Shown here: one piece after another, positions 33,621 to 44,080 of the stretch | Position numbering within the stretch: position 1 is the stretch's first letter | How the letters are laid out: each line of letters opens with the position of its first letter | DNA from: Micromonospora sediminicola | Lineage (GTDB): Bacteria > Actinomycetota > Actinomycetes > Mycobacteriales > Micromonosporaceae | Direction: 5' to 3' | NCBI RefSeq assembly: GCF_900089585.1 | Contig: NZ_FLRH01000003.1 | Span: 4,416,501-4,480,500, forward strand | DNA length: 64,000 nucleotides | Notes under the pieces: model-generated | Told to the model about the DNA's origin: nothing | What the model saw: the letters and a program-made list of their open reading frames with translations, nothing else | The model's database searches: none | Program-made: the position numbers and the translations under genes

Positions 33621-34283
33621 GTGCCGCGCCACCCGGCGGTCCGGGTCCCGGGGCACGTGCCGGCCGCGCTCCAGCTCGCCGTGATGGGGCTGGTCGGCGT
33701 CGCCTGCGGCGCCGCCGCCGGGGTGCTCGTCCGGCCGGTGCTGGCGCCGCTCGTGGGCTGGGACGCCGCCGCCCTGGCCTGGCTGACGCTGGAGTGGGCC
33801 CGGCTGTCCCGGTTGGACGCCGCCCGGACCGCGCGGCTGGCCAAGCTGGAGGACCCCGGGCGGGCGATGCGCGACGCGCTGCTGCTGGCCGCGTGCCTGG
33901 GCAGCCTGCTCGCGGTGGGCATGGTGTTCACCACGGCCGGTCAGGTGCCGCCCGGGCTGGCCCGGGCCGTGTACGCCGGCCTCGGCGTGCTCAGCGTGGT
34001 GCTCTCCTGGTTCGTCGTGCACACCGTCTTCACCACCCGGTACGCGCGGCTCTACTACGGCGGCGAGCCGGGCGGGATCGACTTCCACCAGGACGAACCG
34101 CCCGACTTCACCGACTTCGCCTACGTGGCGTTCACGGTGGGGACGACGTTCCAGGTGTCCGACACGGACGTGAGCGACCGCGCCGTTCGCCGGACCGTGC
34201 TGCGCCAGACGCTGTTGTCGTACCTGTTCGGCGCGGTCATCGTCGCCGCGACGGTGAACCTGCTGGCAACCCTGGCCCGATAG
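33621..34283 (+). CDS. DUF1345 membrane protein
   Basis: 220 residues with five hydrophobic segments, ALQLAVMGLVGVACGAAAGVL first. The family block DFHQDEPPDFTDFAYVAFTVGTTFQVSDTDV is present between helices 4 and 5. GTG 33621 is eight bases after the DUF2795 stop with no ribosome site of its own, so translation is probably coupled. Role unknown; the TVGTTFQVSD segment resembles a pore-like element, but transport is unproven. Confidence 0.85.
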   Translation: MPRHPAVRVPGHVPAALQLAVMGLVGVACGAAAGVLVRPVLAPLVGWDAAALAWLTLEWARLSRLDAARTARLAKLEDPGRAMRDALLLAACLGSLLAVGMVFTTAGQVPPGLARAVYAGLGVLSVVLSWFVVHTVFTTRYARLYYGGEPGGIDFHQDEPPDFTDFAYVAFTVGTTFQVSDTDVSDRAVRRTVLRQTLLSYLFGAVIVAATVNLLATLAR

Positions 34284-34308
34284 GGCGCCCGTCGACAGGC
34301 GGGCGCCC
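34283..34308. terminator. Terminator hairpin after the DUF1345 gene
   Basis: GGGCGCCCG (34283-34291) pairs perfectly with CGGGCGCCC (34300-34308) around an 8-base loop. It begins inside the final TAG of the gene. Confidence 0.75.
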
Positions 34309-34500
34309 CGGGCCACGAACCGCGACCTGGGGCGCCTCGCAACACCTGTCCCTGGCGGTTCACGCCCGAACCGGGTCGCGACCACCAGGCGGTGGATGTT
34401 CGCCCGAACCGGGCGGGCATCGCTGCCACGATCATCATACGATGCGACATCAGCCGAACGGGTGAGAATCGCGGAAGTGTGTCCGGGCGCACGTGCGCGC

Positions 34501-35169
34501 TCAGCCGGTGACCTCCGCGTAGCGCCGTTCCAGATCCACCCGGGCCAGAGCCCCGACCAGCCAGGACAGCCGTTCCGACTCGCCGCCGCCGGCCAGCCCG
34601 GCGAGGTCGGCGGCGGAGCGGCCCAGCCCCAGCCGCCGGGCCGCGGCGAGGGCGCGACGGTCGGCGACCGGGGCCGCCTCCCGCCACAGCGCCTGCGCCT
34701 CGCGCAGGAACAGGTCGGCGACCTCGTCGTCCACGCCGGGCAGCTCGGTCAGCAGTCGCCGCTCCCCGGCCGGGTCCTGGTGGGCGGTGGTGCGCAGCCG
34801 GCGCAGGTCGCCCCGGTACGTCTCGACCAGGGTGCGGGCCAGGTCGCCGAGGGTGTCGGCGAGCGCGGGCAGGTCGCCGCGCAGCCCGGCGTCGCGCAGC
34901 ACGCGGACCCGGTCGGCGTGCCGGGAGCGGGCCATCCGCGCGGCGCTGTCCCAGCCGGCGTCGCGCACCGCCGTCGCCGCGTCGATCGCCCGGTGGAAGT
35001 CGCCCCGGCGGGCGAGCAGCACGGCCAGGTAGAGCACCTGGAACAGCTGGGACGGGTTGTTCGTCACCCGGAACCCGTACCGTTCGGCGAAGCCGCGTCC
35101 GTCCCCGGCGAGCCGGCGGACCAGCCGCTTCTTCTCCTCGACGCTGCGGGTGGCAGTGGTTGTCGGCAT
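34501..35169 (-). CDS. Helix-hairpin-helix protein related to endonuclease III, catalytic Lys replaced
   Basis: 222 residues, all helical. LTELPGVDDEVADLFL (residues 140-155) aligns with the HhH motif LPGVGRKTA of endonuclease III; the Schiff-base Lys position is Glu149. DRRALAAARRLGL then aligns with the VDTHV...RLGL block, keeping the catalytic Asp (Asp170). The iron-sulfur Cys cluster is absent. So it could be a monofunctional glycosylase-like or a DNA-binding protein without lyase activity. GAAT-N15-GGGTAG upstream (35202-35199, 35183-35178) may be a weak SigB-like promoter. Confidence 0.7.
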   Translation of the reverse strand: MPTTTATRSVEEKKRLVRRLAGDGRGFAERYGFRVTNNPSQLFQVLYLAVLLARRGDFHRAIDAATAVRDAGWDSAARMARSRHADRVRVLRDAGLRGDLPALADTLGDLARTLVETYRGDLRRLRTTAHQDPAGERRLLTELPGVDDEVADLFLREAQALWREAAPVADRRALAAARRLGLGRSAADLAGLAGGGESERLSWLVGALARVDLERRYAEVTG

Positions 35170-35200
35170 GCCGCGGACTACCCCGGCGCGGACGCGCCAT

Positions 35201-36172
35201 TCAGCCGTGCAGGCCGCCGCTGCGGTCGCGGGCCTTGAGCCGGGTGGTGGGCAGGGCGGGCGCGGGCAGCGGCGGCGCGGGGTCGTCGGCGACCGTGCCG
35301 AACCGGCGACCGGCCATCCAGTCCTCGCGGGCGGCGGCCACCTCGTCGTGCGACCGGCCGACGAAGTTCCACCACATGACCAGCGGTTCGTCGAACGGGG
35401 CGCCGCCGAGCAGCAGCAGCCGGCTGCCCGGGGCCCCGGTCAGCGACAGCGACGTCCGGCCGGCGCCGAGGTAGAGCAGCGCGCCGGGGGCGACGGTCAC
35501 GCCGTCGGACTCGGCGGAGCCGGACATGGCCAGCAGCCCGTACTCGAAGTCGGGGCGCAGCGGCAGCGTGGCCGGCGCCGCGCCCCGGACCTCGATCTGC
35601 GCGCCGACCAGCGGGGTGTACGCCACCGCCGGCGACCGTTCCCCGCCGAACTCCCCGACCAGCAGGGTGAGGTCGAGGTCGCCGTCGCGCCACCGGGGCA
35701 GCTCGGCGTGGTGGTCGAAGTCCGGGTCGCCGGCCCGGGCCGGGTCGGGCAGCGCGACCCACAGCTGCACGCCGTGCATGAGCGGCGGGTGGACCAGCGG
35801 GGAGCGTTCCGAGTGGGCGATGCCCCGCCCGGAGGTCATGACGTTGAGCTGCCCCGGGCGGATCGGCTGCACGTTGCCGAGGCTGTCCCGGTGCAGGATC
35901 TCCCCGTCGAGCAGCCAGGTGACGGTCTGCAGGCCGGTGTGCGGGTGCGGCGGCACCTCCATGCCGGGCCGCTCGGCCACGTCGTCCGGGCCGAAGTGGT
36001 CGACGAAGCACCACGCGCCGACCATCCGCCGCTGCCGCTGCGGCAGCAGCCGGCGCACGGTGGTGTAGCGGCCGAGCGGAACGTCGTGCCCGGGGAGCAG
36101 CACGCTGCCCGGGTCGGTGGCGCCGACGCCCGGGGGGAGCGTCTGCGCCGGCAGGGATTCGGTACGGTCCAC
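35201..36172 (-). CDS. Pirin-family cupin protein
   Basis: 323 residues, the usual pirin length. Metal-binding cupin motifs PPHPHTGLQTVTWLLDGEI and GRGIAHSE provide the His ligands (PHPH and AHSE), and LWVALPDPAR follows as in known pirins. The C-terminal cupin is complete. Bacterial pirins act as quercetinase-like enzymes or redox-responsive partners of metabolic enzymes. GTG start; TAGAGT at 36184-36179 lies six bases upstream and shares its TAG with the stop codon of the preceding gene. Confidence 0.92.
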   Translation of the reverse strand: MDRTESLPAQTLPPGVGATDPGSVLLPGHDVPLGRYTTVRRLLPQRQRRMVGAWCFVDHFGPDDVAERPGMEVPPHPHTGLQTVTWLLDGEILHRDSLGNVQPIRPGQLNVMTSGRGIAHSERSPLVHPPLMHGVQLWVALPDPARAGDPDFDHHAELPRWRDGDLDLTLLVGEFGGERSPAVAYTPLVGAQIEVRGAAPATLPLRPDFEYGLLAMSGSAESDGVTVAPGALLYLGAGRTSLSLTGAPGSRLLLLGGAPFDEPLVMWWNFVGRSHDEVAAAREDWMAGRRFGTVADDPAPPLPAPALPTTRLKARDRSGGLHG

Positions 36173-36181
36173 CGCCCGACT

Positions 36182-37021
36182 CTACGCCCGGTCCGCGGTC
36201 ACGCTCACCGCGTTCGCGCCGGCGACCAGGTCGAGGTAGAGCCGGTCGACCGCCCGGTCCCAGCCGGGCGAGCTGATCAGCTCACCGGCGGCGATCCCGG
36301 CGCGTCGCTCGTCGTACAGCGCCAGCGAACCGGCGCCGGCGGCGACCCGCACCCGGGCCGGCGGCCCGCCGGGCACGGCGACGGTCAGCTCGCTGACGCC
36401 GCCGGTCATCCGCACGGTGAGCGCGCCGTCGAGCGGCGGCAACGACAGCCGGGTACGCGCGGCGCCGCCGATCAGCTCGATCCCGGCCAGCCGGGCCGCG
36501 CCCAGGTCGAGCCGCTGCTCGCTGACGCCACCGACGAGCCGCAGCCGCCAGGTCACCCGGGAGTTGAGCACCACCTCGACGGCGGAGGGACCGGATCGGC
36601 CGTTCTCCTCGATCCGCAGCCGGACCCGGTCACCGGTCAGCTGCGGGCGCGGGGTCACCCCGGCGTCGTCCGGCGCGCCGATCCGGTAGAGGTCGTCGCC
36701 GAGGTCGGCGGCCCGCAGGGTGAAGCTGGTCAGGCCGTCGACCAGCTCGAAGTTCGCCTGCCGGCGGTCCCCGCGCGGCGCGGTGAGCGTCTCGGCGGCG
36801 GCGACCTCGGCGCCGCCCACCCCGCCGGAGCCACCGGCGTCCGTGACCGGCGACGTGGGCCCGCCGGAGAAGACCGTGCCGAGCCGGGCCGGGTTGGCGA
36901 GGGTGACCGCGATCGCCGCCACGCCGAGCACCACGACCAGCACGGCGGCGGCCACCAGGGCCCGGGCGGTGCGCGACCAGCGGGGCCCGCTCAGGTCAGG
37001 GTCGTCCCCGGATGCCGTCAT
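36182..37021 (-). CDS. Single-pass membrane protein with beta-helical (toastrack/DUF4097-like) exterior domain
   Basis: 279 residues. Short cytoplasmic tail, one helix near residues 20-44, a Gly/Ser linker, then ~210 residues of repeating beta strands (RLRLVGGVSEQRLDLGAARLAGIEL, VRMTGGVSELTVAV) with VSE/GG turns, resembling the LiaF/DUF4097 C-terminal fold. Such domains often sense the envelope or form adhesion platforms. GAGAGGGGA precedes the ATG. No partner gene identifies its role. Confidence 0.7.
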   Translation of the reverse strand: MTASGDDPDLSGPRWSRTARALVAAAVLVVVLGVAAIAVTLANPARLGTVFSGGPTSPVTDAGGSGGVGGAEVAAAETLTAPRGDRRQANFELVDGLTSFTLRAADLGDDLYRIGAPDDAGVTPRPQLTGDRVRLRIEENGRSGPSAVEVVLNSRVTWRLRLVGGVSEQRLDLGAARLAGIELIGGAARTRLSLPPLDGALTVRMTGGVSELTVAVPGGPPARVRVAAGAGSLALYDERRAGIAAGELISSPGWDRAVDRLYLDLVAGANAVSVTADRA

Positions 37022-37051
37022 GGTCGTCCCCTCTCGCCGGTCCCCACTGGC

Positions 37052-37414
37052 TCATACGTCTCCGTTTCCGCTCCGGTTCATTCCCGCCGGTGCCGCCGGA
37101 GCCGCCTCGCCGAGGCGGGCGTGCACCTTGGCGACACACGCGGCCAGCGCCGCGTGCGCGTCCAACCCCAGGCTCTCGATGGCCACCAGGGCGGTGAACG
37201 CCACGTCGGCCAGTTCCGCGGCGACCTCCTCGCGGGTGTGCGTCACGCCCTTGCGCGGGTTCTGCCCGAGCACCCCGATCCAGGCCGCGGCCACCTCGCC
37301 GGCCTCCTCGCCGATCTTCAGGATGCGGCAGGTCAGTTCCGTGTCGCCGGTGCCGTTGGCGGCGTCCAGCCAGGCGCGGGCGTCCCGCGCCGAGGTCCAG
37401 ATCATGTCGTCCAC
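37052..37414 (-). CDS. MazG-like nucleotide pyrophosphohydrolase-family protein
   Basis: 120 residues. LKIGEEAGEVAAAW and ELADVAFTALVAIESLG are the EExxE and ExxD motifs that bind Mg2+ in all-alpha NTP pyrophosphatases. Such enzymes clean aberrant nucleoside triphosphates or lower alarmones. GTG 37414 and the ATG at 37405 are both possible. It is the first gene of a minus-strand run with the membrane protein and pirin, but gaps of 30 and 9 bases leave the operon uncertain. Confidence 0.87.
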   Translation of the reverse strand: MDDMIWTSARDARAWLDAANGTGDTELTCRILKIGEEAGEVAAAWIGVLGQNPRKGVTHTREEVAAELADVAFTALVAIESLGLDAHAALAACVAKVHARLGEAAPAAPAGMNRSGNGDV

Positions 37415-37498
37415 CCGGCCCAGTGAACCGGACGACGGTCACGATCCGTATCCGGGGGCGGTGCGGGCAACGGTGCCGGCACCGGGAGGCGGAAGGAC

Positions 37499-38839
37499 GT
37501 GCCCGTGATGCCGGAGACCGTCGAGACGGTGTTCGCCAAGGTGGTCGCGCGGAACCCGGGCGAGCCCGAGTTCCACCAGGCGGTGCGGGAGGTGCTGGAG
37601 AGCATCGGACCGGCCCTGGCCCGGCACCCCGGGTACGCCGAACTGGTCGAGCGCATCTGCGAGCCGGAACGGCAGGTCATCTTCCGGGTGCCGTGGGAGG
37701 ACGACCACGGCCGGGTCCGGGTCAACCGTGGCTTCCGGGTGGAGTTCAACAGCGCGCTGGGCCCGTTCAAGGGCGGGCTGCGCTTCCACCCGTCGGTCTA
37801 CCTGGGGATCGTGAAGTTCCTCGGCTTCGAGCAGATCTTCAAGAACGCGCTGACCGGCCTGCCGATCGGTGGCGGCAAGGGTGGTGCCGACTTCGACCCG
37901 AAGGGCCGCTCCGACCGGGAGGTGATGCGGTTCTGCCAGAGCTTCATGACCGAGCTGTACCGGCACATCGGCCCGCAGACCGACGTGCCGGCCGGGGACA
38001 TCGGGGTGGGCGGACGGGAGATCGGCTACCTGTTCGGGCAGTACAAGCGGATCACCAACCGGTACGAGGCCGGCGTGCTCACCGGCAAGGGCCTGACGTA
38101 CGGGGGCGCGCAGGTGCGGCGCGAGGCCACCGGCTACGGGGCGGTCTTCTTCGCCGAGGAGATGCTCCGGCAGACCGGGGACAGCCTGGACGGCAAGCGG
38201 GTGGTGGTGTCCGGGTCCGGCAACGTGGCCATCTACGCGATCGAGAAGGTGCACCAGCTGGGCGGCACGGTGGTGGCCTGTTCGGACTCCGACGGCTACG
38301 TGTTGGACGAGAAGGGCATCGACCTGGCGCTGCTGCGCGAGGTGAAGGAGGAGCGCCGGACCCGGCTGGACGACTACGTGCGGCAGGTGCCGCACGCGGT
38401 GGCGGTCGCCGGCCGCAGCGTCTGGGAGGTGCCGTGCGACCTGGCCCTGCCGTGCGCCACCCAGAACGAGATCGGCGGCGCGGAGGCGGCGGCGCTGGTG
38501 GCCGGCGGTTGCGTCGCCGTGGTGGAGGGCGCGAACATGCCGACCACGCCGGAGGCGGTGCGGATCCTCGGTCGAGCCGGGGTGCGGTTCGCCCCGGGGA
38601 AGGCGGCGAACGCGGGCGGGGTGGCGGTGAGCGCGCTGGAGATGCAGCAGAACGCCAGCCGGGACGCGTGGACGTTCGACCGGTCGGAGCAGCGGTTGCG
38701 AGAGATCATGCGGGACGTGCACGAGCGCTGCTGGGCGACCGCGGAGGAGTACGGGCTGCCGGGCGACTACGTGGCCGGCGCGAACATCAACGGGTTCCGG
38801 CGGGTGGCCGAGGCGATGCTGGCGCACGGCGTGGTCTGA
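37499..38839 (+). CDS. gdhA: NADP-dependent glutamate dehydrogenase
   Basis: 446 residues, normal for the bacterial hexameric enzyme. The catalytic region PFKGGLRFHPSV holds the substrate-binding Lys; GGGKGGADFDPKG carries the second conserved Lys and the Asp; VVSGSGNVAIYAIEK is the NADP site; and GANINGFRRVAEAML closes the protein. It aminates 2-oxoglutarate to glutamate. The start may be GTG 37499, GTG 37505 or ATG 37508, with GGGAGG and GGAAGG boxes upstream suiting different choices. Confidence 0.96.
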   Translation: MPVMPETVETVFAKVVARNPGEPEFHQAVREVLESIGPALARHPGYAELVERICEPERQVIFRVPWEDDHGRVRVNRGFRVEFNSALGPFKGGLRFHPSVYLGIVKFLGFEQIFKNALTGLPIGGGKGGADFDPKGRSDREVMRFCQSFMTELYRHIGPQTDVPAGDIGVGGREIGYLFGQYKRITNRYEAGVLTGKGLTYGGAQVRREATGYGAVFFAEEMLRQTGDSLDGKRVVVSGSGNVAIYAIEKVHQLGGTVVACSDSDGYVLDEKGIDLALLREVKEERRTRLDDYVRQVPHAVAVAGRSVWEVPCDLALPCATQNEIGGAEAAALVAGGCVAVVEGANMPTTPEAVRILGRAGVRFAPGKAANAGGVAVSALEMQQNASRDAWTFDRSEQRLREIMRDVHERCWATAEEYGLPGDYVAGANINGFRRVAEAMLAHGVV

Positions 38840-38855
38840 CCGGCCACCGTGGACC

Positions 38856-38886
38856 GACCGGGCGGTGCCGCGCTGACCGCCCGGTC
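38856..38886. terminator. Terminator hairpin after gdhA
   Basis: GACCGGGCGGT (38856-38866) pairs perfectly with ACCGCCCGGTC (38876-38886); loop of 9 bases. Confidence 0.85.
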
Positions 38887-38895
38887 AGTCAGCGA

Positions 38896-38925
38896 TTGAC
38901 AGTCCTCGACCCCCCGGCCTAGGTT
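38896..38925 (+). promoter_or_regulatory. Housekeeping-type promoter of the secreted hydrolase
   Basis: A perfect TTGACA (38896-38901) and TAGGTT (38920-38925) with an 18-base spacer, directly after the gdhA terminator. Predicted start near 38932, leaving a ~75-base leader with a GGGGAG ribosome site before the ATG at 39007. Confidence 0.85.
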
Positions 38926-39006
38926 CAGGTCGCTACCGGCCGGTAGGCATCCGTCCCGCCCGCCGTCCCGCGTACCGGGGCGGCACCCGTCCCCCGGGGA
39001 GCAGCG

Positions 39007-40374
39007 ATGCAGACCTCACCCACCCGCCTGCGCCGCCGGCTGCTCGCCGTCGGCGCCGCCGTCGTCCTCGCGCTCGGCCTGGCCGGAGCGGCTCCCGCCG
39101 CCGCCATCGCCCGCGACGACGGCACCGGTCCGCTGCCCGGCTACACCATCGTCAACCCGCCGCTGCCGCCCCTGGTCGTCGACGGGACCGCCACCACCGT
39201 CCGGCAGGGCGTGCACGCCCACGCCGGCTACATCGTGGAGGTCCCGGCGCGGTGGAACGGCGACCTGGTGATGTGGGCGCACGGCTACCGCGGCCAGGGC
39301 ACCGAGCTCTCCCCCGAGCCGCCCGCGTTCGACCTGCGGCAGCGCCTGCTGTCCCAGGGATACGCGTGGGCGTCGTCGTCCTACGACCGCAACGGCTACG
39401 ACATCCGCTCCGGGGTGCGCGGCACCCGGGCCCTCGCGGACCTGTTCGCCCGCACCGTGCGCCGGCCGCACCGGGTGCTCATCGCCGGGGTCAGCATGGG
39501 CGGGCACGTCATCGGCCGGTCCCTGGAGCAGTACCCCGGCTACTACGCCGGCGCGCTGCCGATGTGCGGCGTGCTCGGCGACCAGGAGCTGTTCGACTAC
39601 TTCCTCGACTACAACCTGGTCGCGCAGGCGCTGGCCGGGGTGCGGGCCTACCCGACACCGGCCGACTACCTGACCAACGCGGTGCCCCGGATCCAGGTCG
39701 CGCTCGGGCTGGCCGGCCTGACCCCCACCGGCCCGGACACCACCAACGCGCTCGGCAAGCAGCTGCGCGCGGTCACCGTGGCCCGCTCCGGCGGGCCGAG
39801 GCCGGGTGCCGACGCCGCGTTCGCGGTGTGGAAGGACTTCCTCTTCGGCATCGCCACCACCGACGGCGGCGACTCTCCCGCGCAGCGGCCCGGACAGCTC
39901 GCCACGAACCTGTTCACCCGCTACACGCCGAACCAGCCGGTGAACCTGAACGCCACCGTGCAGCGGGTCGCCCCGGAGAACCTGCGCCAGCGGCTCTCCC
40001 CCGGCCTGACCGAGGTGCCCCGGATCGCCGGCCGGCCCACCGTGCCGGTGCTGAGCCTGCACGACCTGGGTGACCTGTTCGTGCCGTTCAGCATGGAGCA
40101 GGCGTACGCCCGGGACGTGGCGTGGCACGGCCGGTCCCGGCTGCTGGTGCAGCGGGCGGTCCGGGCCGCGCAGCACTGCGAGTTCAGCCCGGCCGAGGCC
40201 GGCGCCGCCTGGGACGACCTGACCCGCTGGGTACGCACCGGCAAGCGCCCGGCCGGCGACGCGGTCACCGACCCCCGGGCGGTGGCGGCGCCGGACTTCG
40301 GCTGCCGCTTCAGCGACCCGGCCGCCTGGGCCGCCGGCGCCGGCACCCGCCGCCTCTACCCGGCCTGCCCCTAG
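39007..40374 (+). CDS. Secreted alpha/beta hydrolase
   Basis: 455 residues with a Sec signal (RRRLLAVGAAVVLALGLAGAAPAAA; cleavage near residue 35). Fold elements: LVMWAHGYRGQG (oxyanion region), IAGVSMGGHVIG with the nucleophile Ser, LSLHDLGDLFVPF (likely acidic residue), and AQHCEFSPAEAG (likely His). Related to secreted actinobacterial hydrolases of tannase/feruloyl-esterase-like size; substrate unknown. The TAG stop overlaps the convergent DedA stop within one CTAG. Confidence 0.87.
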   Translation: MQTSPTRLRRRLLAVGAAVVLALGLAGAAPAAAIARDDGTGPLPGYTIVNPPLPPLVVDGTATTVRQGVHAHAGYIVEVPARWNGDLVMWAHGYRGQGTELSPEPPAFDLRQRLLSQGYAWASSSYDRNGYDIRSGVRGTRALADLFARTVRRPHRVLIAGVSMGGHVIGRSLEQYPGYYAGALPMCGVLGDQELFDYFLDYNLVAQALAGVRAYPTPADYLTNAVPRIQVALGLAGLTPTGPDTTNALGKQLRAVTVARSGGPRPGADAAFAVWKDFLFGIATTDGGDSPAQRPGQLATNLFTRYTPNQPVNLNATVQRVAPENLRQRLSPGLTEVPRIAGRPTVPVLSLHDLGDLFVPFSMEQAYARDVAWHGRSRLLVQRAVRAAQHCEFSPAEAGAAWDDLTRWVRTGKRPAGDAVTDPRAVAAPDFGCRFSDPAAWAAGAGTRRLYPACP

Positions 40375-41117
40375 TCCTCCTCCGGCGCGTACCAGCCGCC
40401 CCGGTAGACGGTGCCCGGCCGGGGCGGCGCGTCGGACTCGGCGGCCGCCCGACGGGAACGGCGCACCCGGCTGACCACGAACCAGCCGACGCCGGCCACC
40501 ACGGCCAGGATGACCACGTTCTGCAACGTGCCGACGTACGCCTCGACCACGTGCCAGTTCTCGCCGAGCAGATAGCCGGCGAGCACGAACGCGGTGTTCC
40601 AGATCAGGCTGCCCAGCGCGGTGAAGAGCAGGAACACCGGCACCGGCATCCGTTCCACACCGGCCGGAACGGAGATCAGACTGCGGAAGATCGGAATCAT
40701 CCGGCCGAAGAACACGGCCTTGACGCCGTGGCGCAGGAACCACGCCTCGGTGCGGTCCACGTCGTCGAGTTTGATCAGCGGCAGCCGTGCGGCCAGCGCG
40801 CGCATCCGGTCCCGTCCCAGGGCCGCGCCGACGTAGTAGAGCGCCAGCGCGCCCAGCACCGACCCGAGCGTGGTCCACGCGATCGCGCCGAACAGGCTCA
40901 TCCGGCCCTGGCTGGCGGTGAACCCGGCCAGCGGCAGGATGACCTCGCTGGGGATGGGCGGGAACAGGTTCTCCAGGGCCACCGCGAGCCCGGCCCCGGG
41001 GCCACCGAGCCGTTCCACCAGGCCGGTGACCCAGCCGACGGGTCCTTCGCCGGCCGGCTCCGCGGCCCGCGCGGCACTCACCCGGGGGCCGGCGAGGAGC
41101 TGTGCGTTTCCGATCAT
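40371..41117 (-). CDS. DedA-family membrane protein
   Basis: 248 residues with five or six hydrophobic segments. The family motifs ENLFPPIPSEVILPLAG and FGRMIPIFRSLISVPAG (with the conserved Arg and Pro) are intact. DedA/SNARE-associated proteins are lipid scramblases or proton-linked carriers that recycle undecaprenyl phosphate and phosphatidylethanolamine. The C-terminal cytoplasmic tail is basic then acidic. Divergent from the nitrilase gene, 64 bases away. Confidence 0.93.
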   Translation of the reverse strand: MIGNAQLLAGPRVSAARAAEPAGEGPVGWVTGLVERLGGPGAGLAVALENLFPPIPSEVILPLAGFTASQGRMSLFGAIAWTTLGSVLGALALYYVGAALGRDRMRALAARLPLIKLDDVDRTEAWFLRHGVKAVFFGRMIPIFRSLISVPAGVERMPVPVFLLFTALGSLIWNTAFVLAGYLLGENWHVVEAYVGTLQNVVILAVVAGVGWFVVSRVRRSRRAAAESDAPPRPGTVYRGGWYAPEED

Positions 41118-41181
41118 CAGACCACGTTACGGGGCGACGCGGCCGTCGACCACGGAAAGCGGCGTCGGTTACGGTGTGCCC

Positions 41182-41874
41182 ATGCGTGGGCCGCTGCGGG
41201 TCGCCGTCGCCCAACCGCTCACCCGGTCGCACGACGTCGCGGGCAACGCCGAACGGCACGCCGCCGTGGTCCGGTCGGCCGGGGCCCGGGTGGTGGTCTT
41301 CCCCGAGCTGTCCCTGACCGGCTACGAACTGGCGGCCGCGCCGGTGGACCCCGCCGACCCCCGCCTCGCTCCGCTGCGCGCGGCCTGCGCGGCGACCGGG
41401 ACGCTGGCGCTGGCCGGCGCGCCGGTGGCCGGGCCGCACATCGGGGTGCTCGCGGTCGACGGCGACGGCGTGCGGGTGGCGTACCGGAAGATGTGGCTGG
41501 GTGGCGCGGAGCCGCAGCGGTTCCGGCCGGGCCGCCGGCCGGCGGTGCTCGACGTCGACGGCTGGCGGCTGGGCCTGGCGGTCTGCAAGGACACCGGGGT
41601 GCCCGAGCACGCGGCGGCGACCGTGGCCGCCGGCGCGGACGCCTACCTGGCCGGGGTGCTGGAGTCGGCCGAGGACGCGGCGGTCCCCGAGGAGCGCGCC
41701 GTGCGCGTCGCCGCCGCGCACGGGGTGTGGGTGGCGGCGGCCAGCTTCGCCGGCTCGACCGGCGGTGGCTACCCGCGGGCGGCGGGCGGTTCGGGCATCT
41801 GGTCGCCGGCCGGCGTCGCGGTGGCCCGAGCCGGTGCCGACGTCGGCGAGGTCGTCGGCGGGGCGTTGCGCTGA
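41182..41874 (+). CDS. Carbon-nitrogen hydrolase (nitrilase superfamily)
   Basis: 230 residues with the complete Glu-Lys-Cys triad: Glu in VFPELSLTGYE, Lys in AYRKMWLGG, Cys in LAVCKDTGVPEH. The domain is slightly shorter than average (usually 260-280). It hydrolyses amides or nitriles of unknown identity. ATG 41182 follows a TACGGT box (41170-41175) by six bases, a leaderless pattern. A gap of 24 bases separates it from the phosphotransferase gene, which has its own TACGCT box. Confidence 0.92.
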   Translation: MRGPLRVAVAQPLTRSHDVAGNAERHAAVVRSAGARVVVFPELSLTGYELAAAPVDPADPRLAPLRAACAATGTLALAGAPVAGPHIGVLAVDGDGVRVAYRKMWLGGAEPQRFRPGRRPAVLDVDGWRLGLAVCKDTGVPEHAAATVAAGADAYLAGVLESAEDAAVPEERAVRVAAAHGVWVAAASFAGSTGGGYPRAAGGSGIWSPAGVAVARAGADVGEVVGGALR

Positions 41875-42590
41875 GGACGGATCACCTACGCTCCGGGGAT
41901 GGACGAGTCGGGGGACGTCGGGGCGCCGGTCCTGCTGGGCACCGGCCACACCGCCGACGTCTGGGCGCTGCCGGACGGGCGGGTGCTGCGCCGCTACCGC
42001 GACGGCGGCGACGTGCGCGCCGAGGCCGAGGTGATGCGACACCTGCGTCGGGCGGGGTTCCCGGTCCCCCGGGTGCACCACGCCGACGGCCCCGAACTGG
42101 TGCTCGAGCGGATCCCCGGTCCGACCCTGGTGGAGGCGCTCCAGGCGGGCACGGTCACCGCGCACGGCGCCGCCCGCATGCTGGCCGACCTGCACGCCCG
42201 CCTGCACGCGCTGCCGGCGCTGCGGTCGACCGATCCCGGGGTGCGTCTGCTGCACCTCGACCTGCACCCGCACAACGTGCTGTTGAGCGGCGGCGGTCCG
42301 GTGGTCATCGACTGGACCGACAGCGCCGAGGGTCCGCCGGCGCTGGACCGGGCGGTGACCGCGCTGATCCTCGCGGAGGTCGCCGTCGATCCGGCCCATC
42401 CGCTGGCGGCTGCGGCCGGTGAGTTGCTGTCCGCGTACGTCGCCGCGTCCGGGCCACCGGGTCCGCTGGCGGCGGCGGTCCGGCACCGCGCGGCCGGCCG
42501 GGCGCCCGACCCGGGGCGGCTGCCCGAGGCGGCGGCGCTGGTGGCGGCGACCGGGGCCGCCCTGCCGACGTCGGCGGACCGCCGGCCGCC

Positions 42591-44030
<1,440 letters not shown>

Positions 44031-44080
44031 GATGCCCCAGTCTGCCTGCCCGGCCCACGTGTGCGCCAACCGGCCGGGGG

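Noticed and set aside
39016..42486. Very long minus-strand open frame (over 1100 codons)
   Set aside because: It runs antisense or in wrong frame across four well-supported genes; Arg/Gly/His-rich translation typical of a GC-rich shadow frame.
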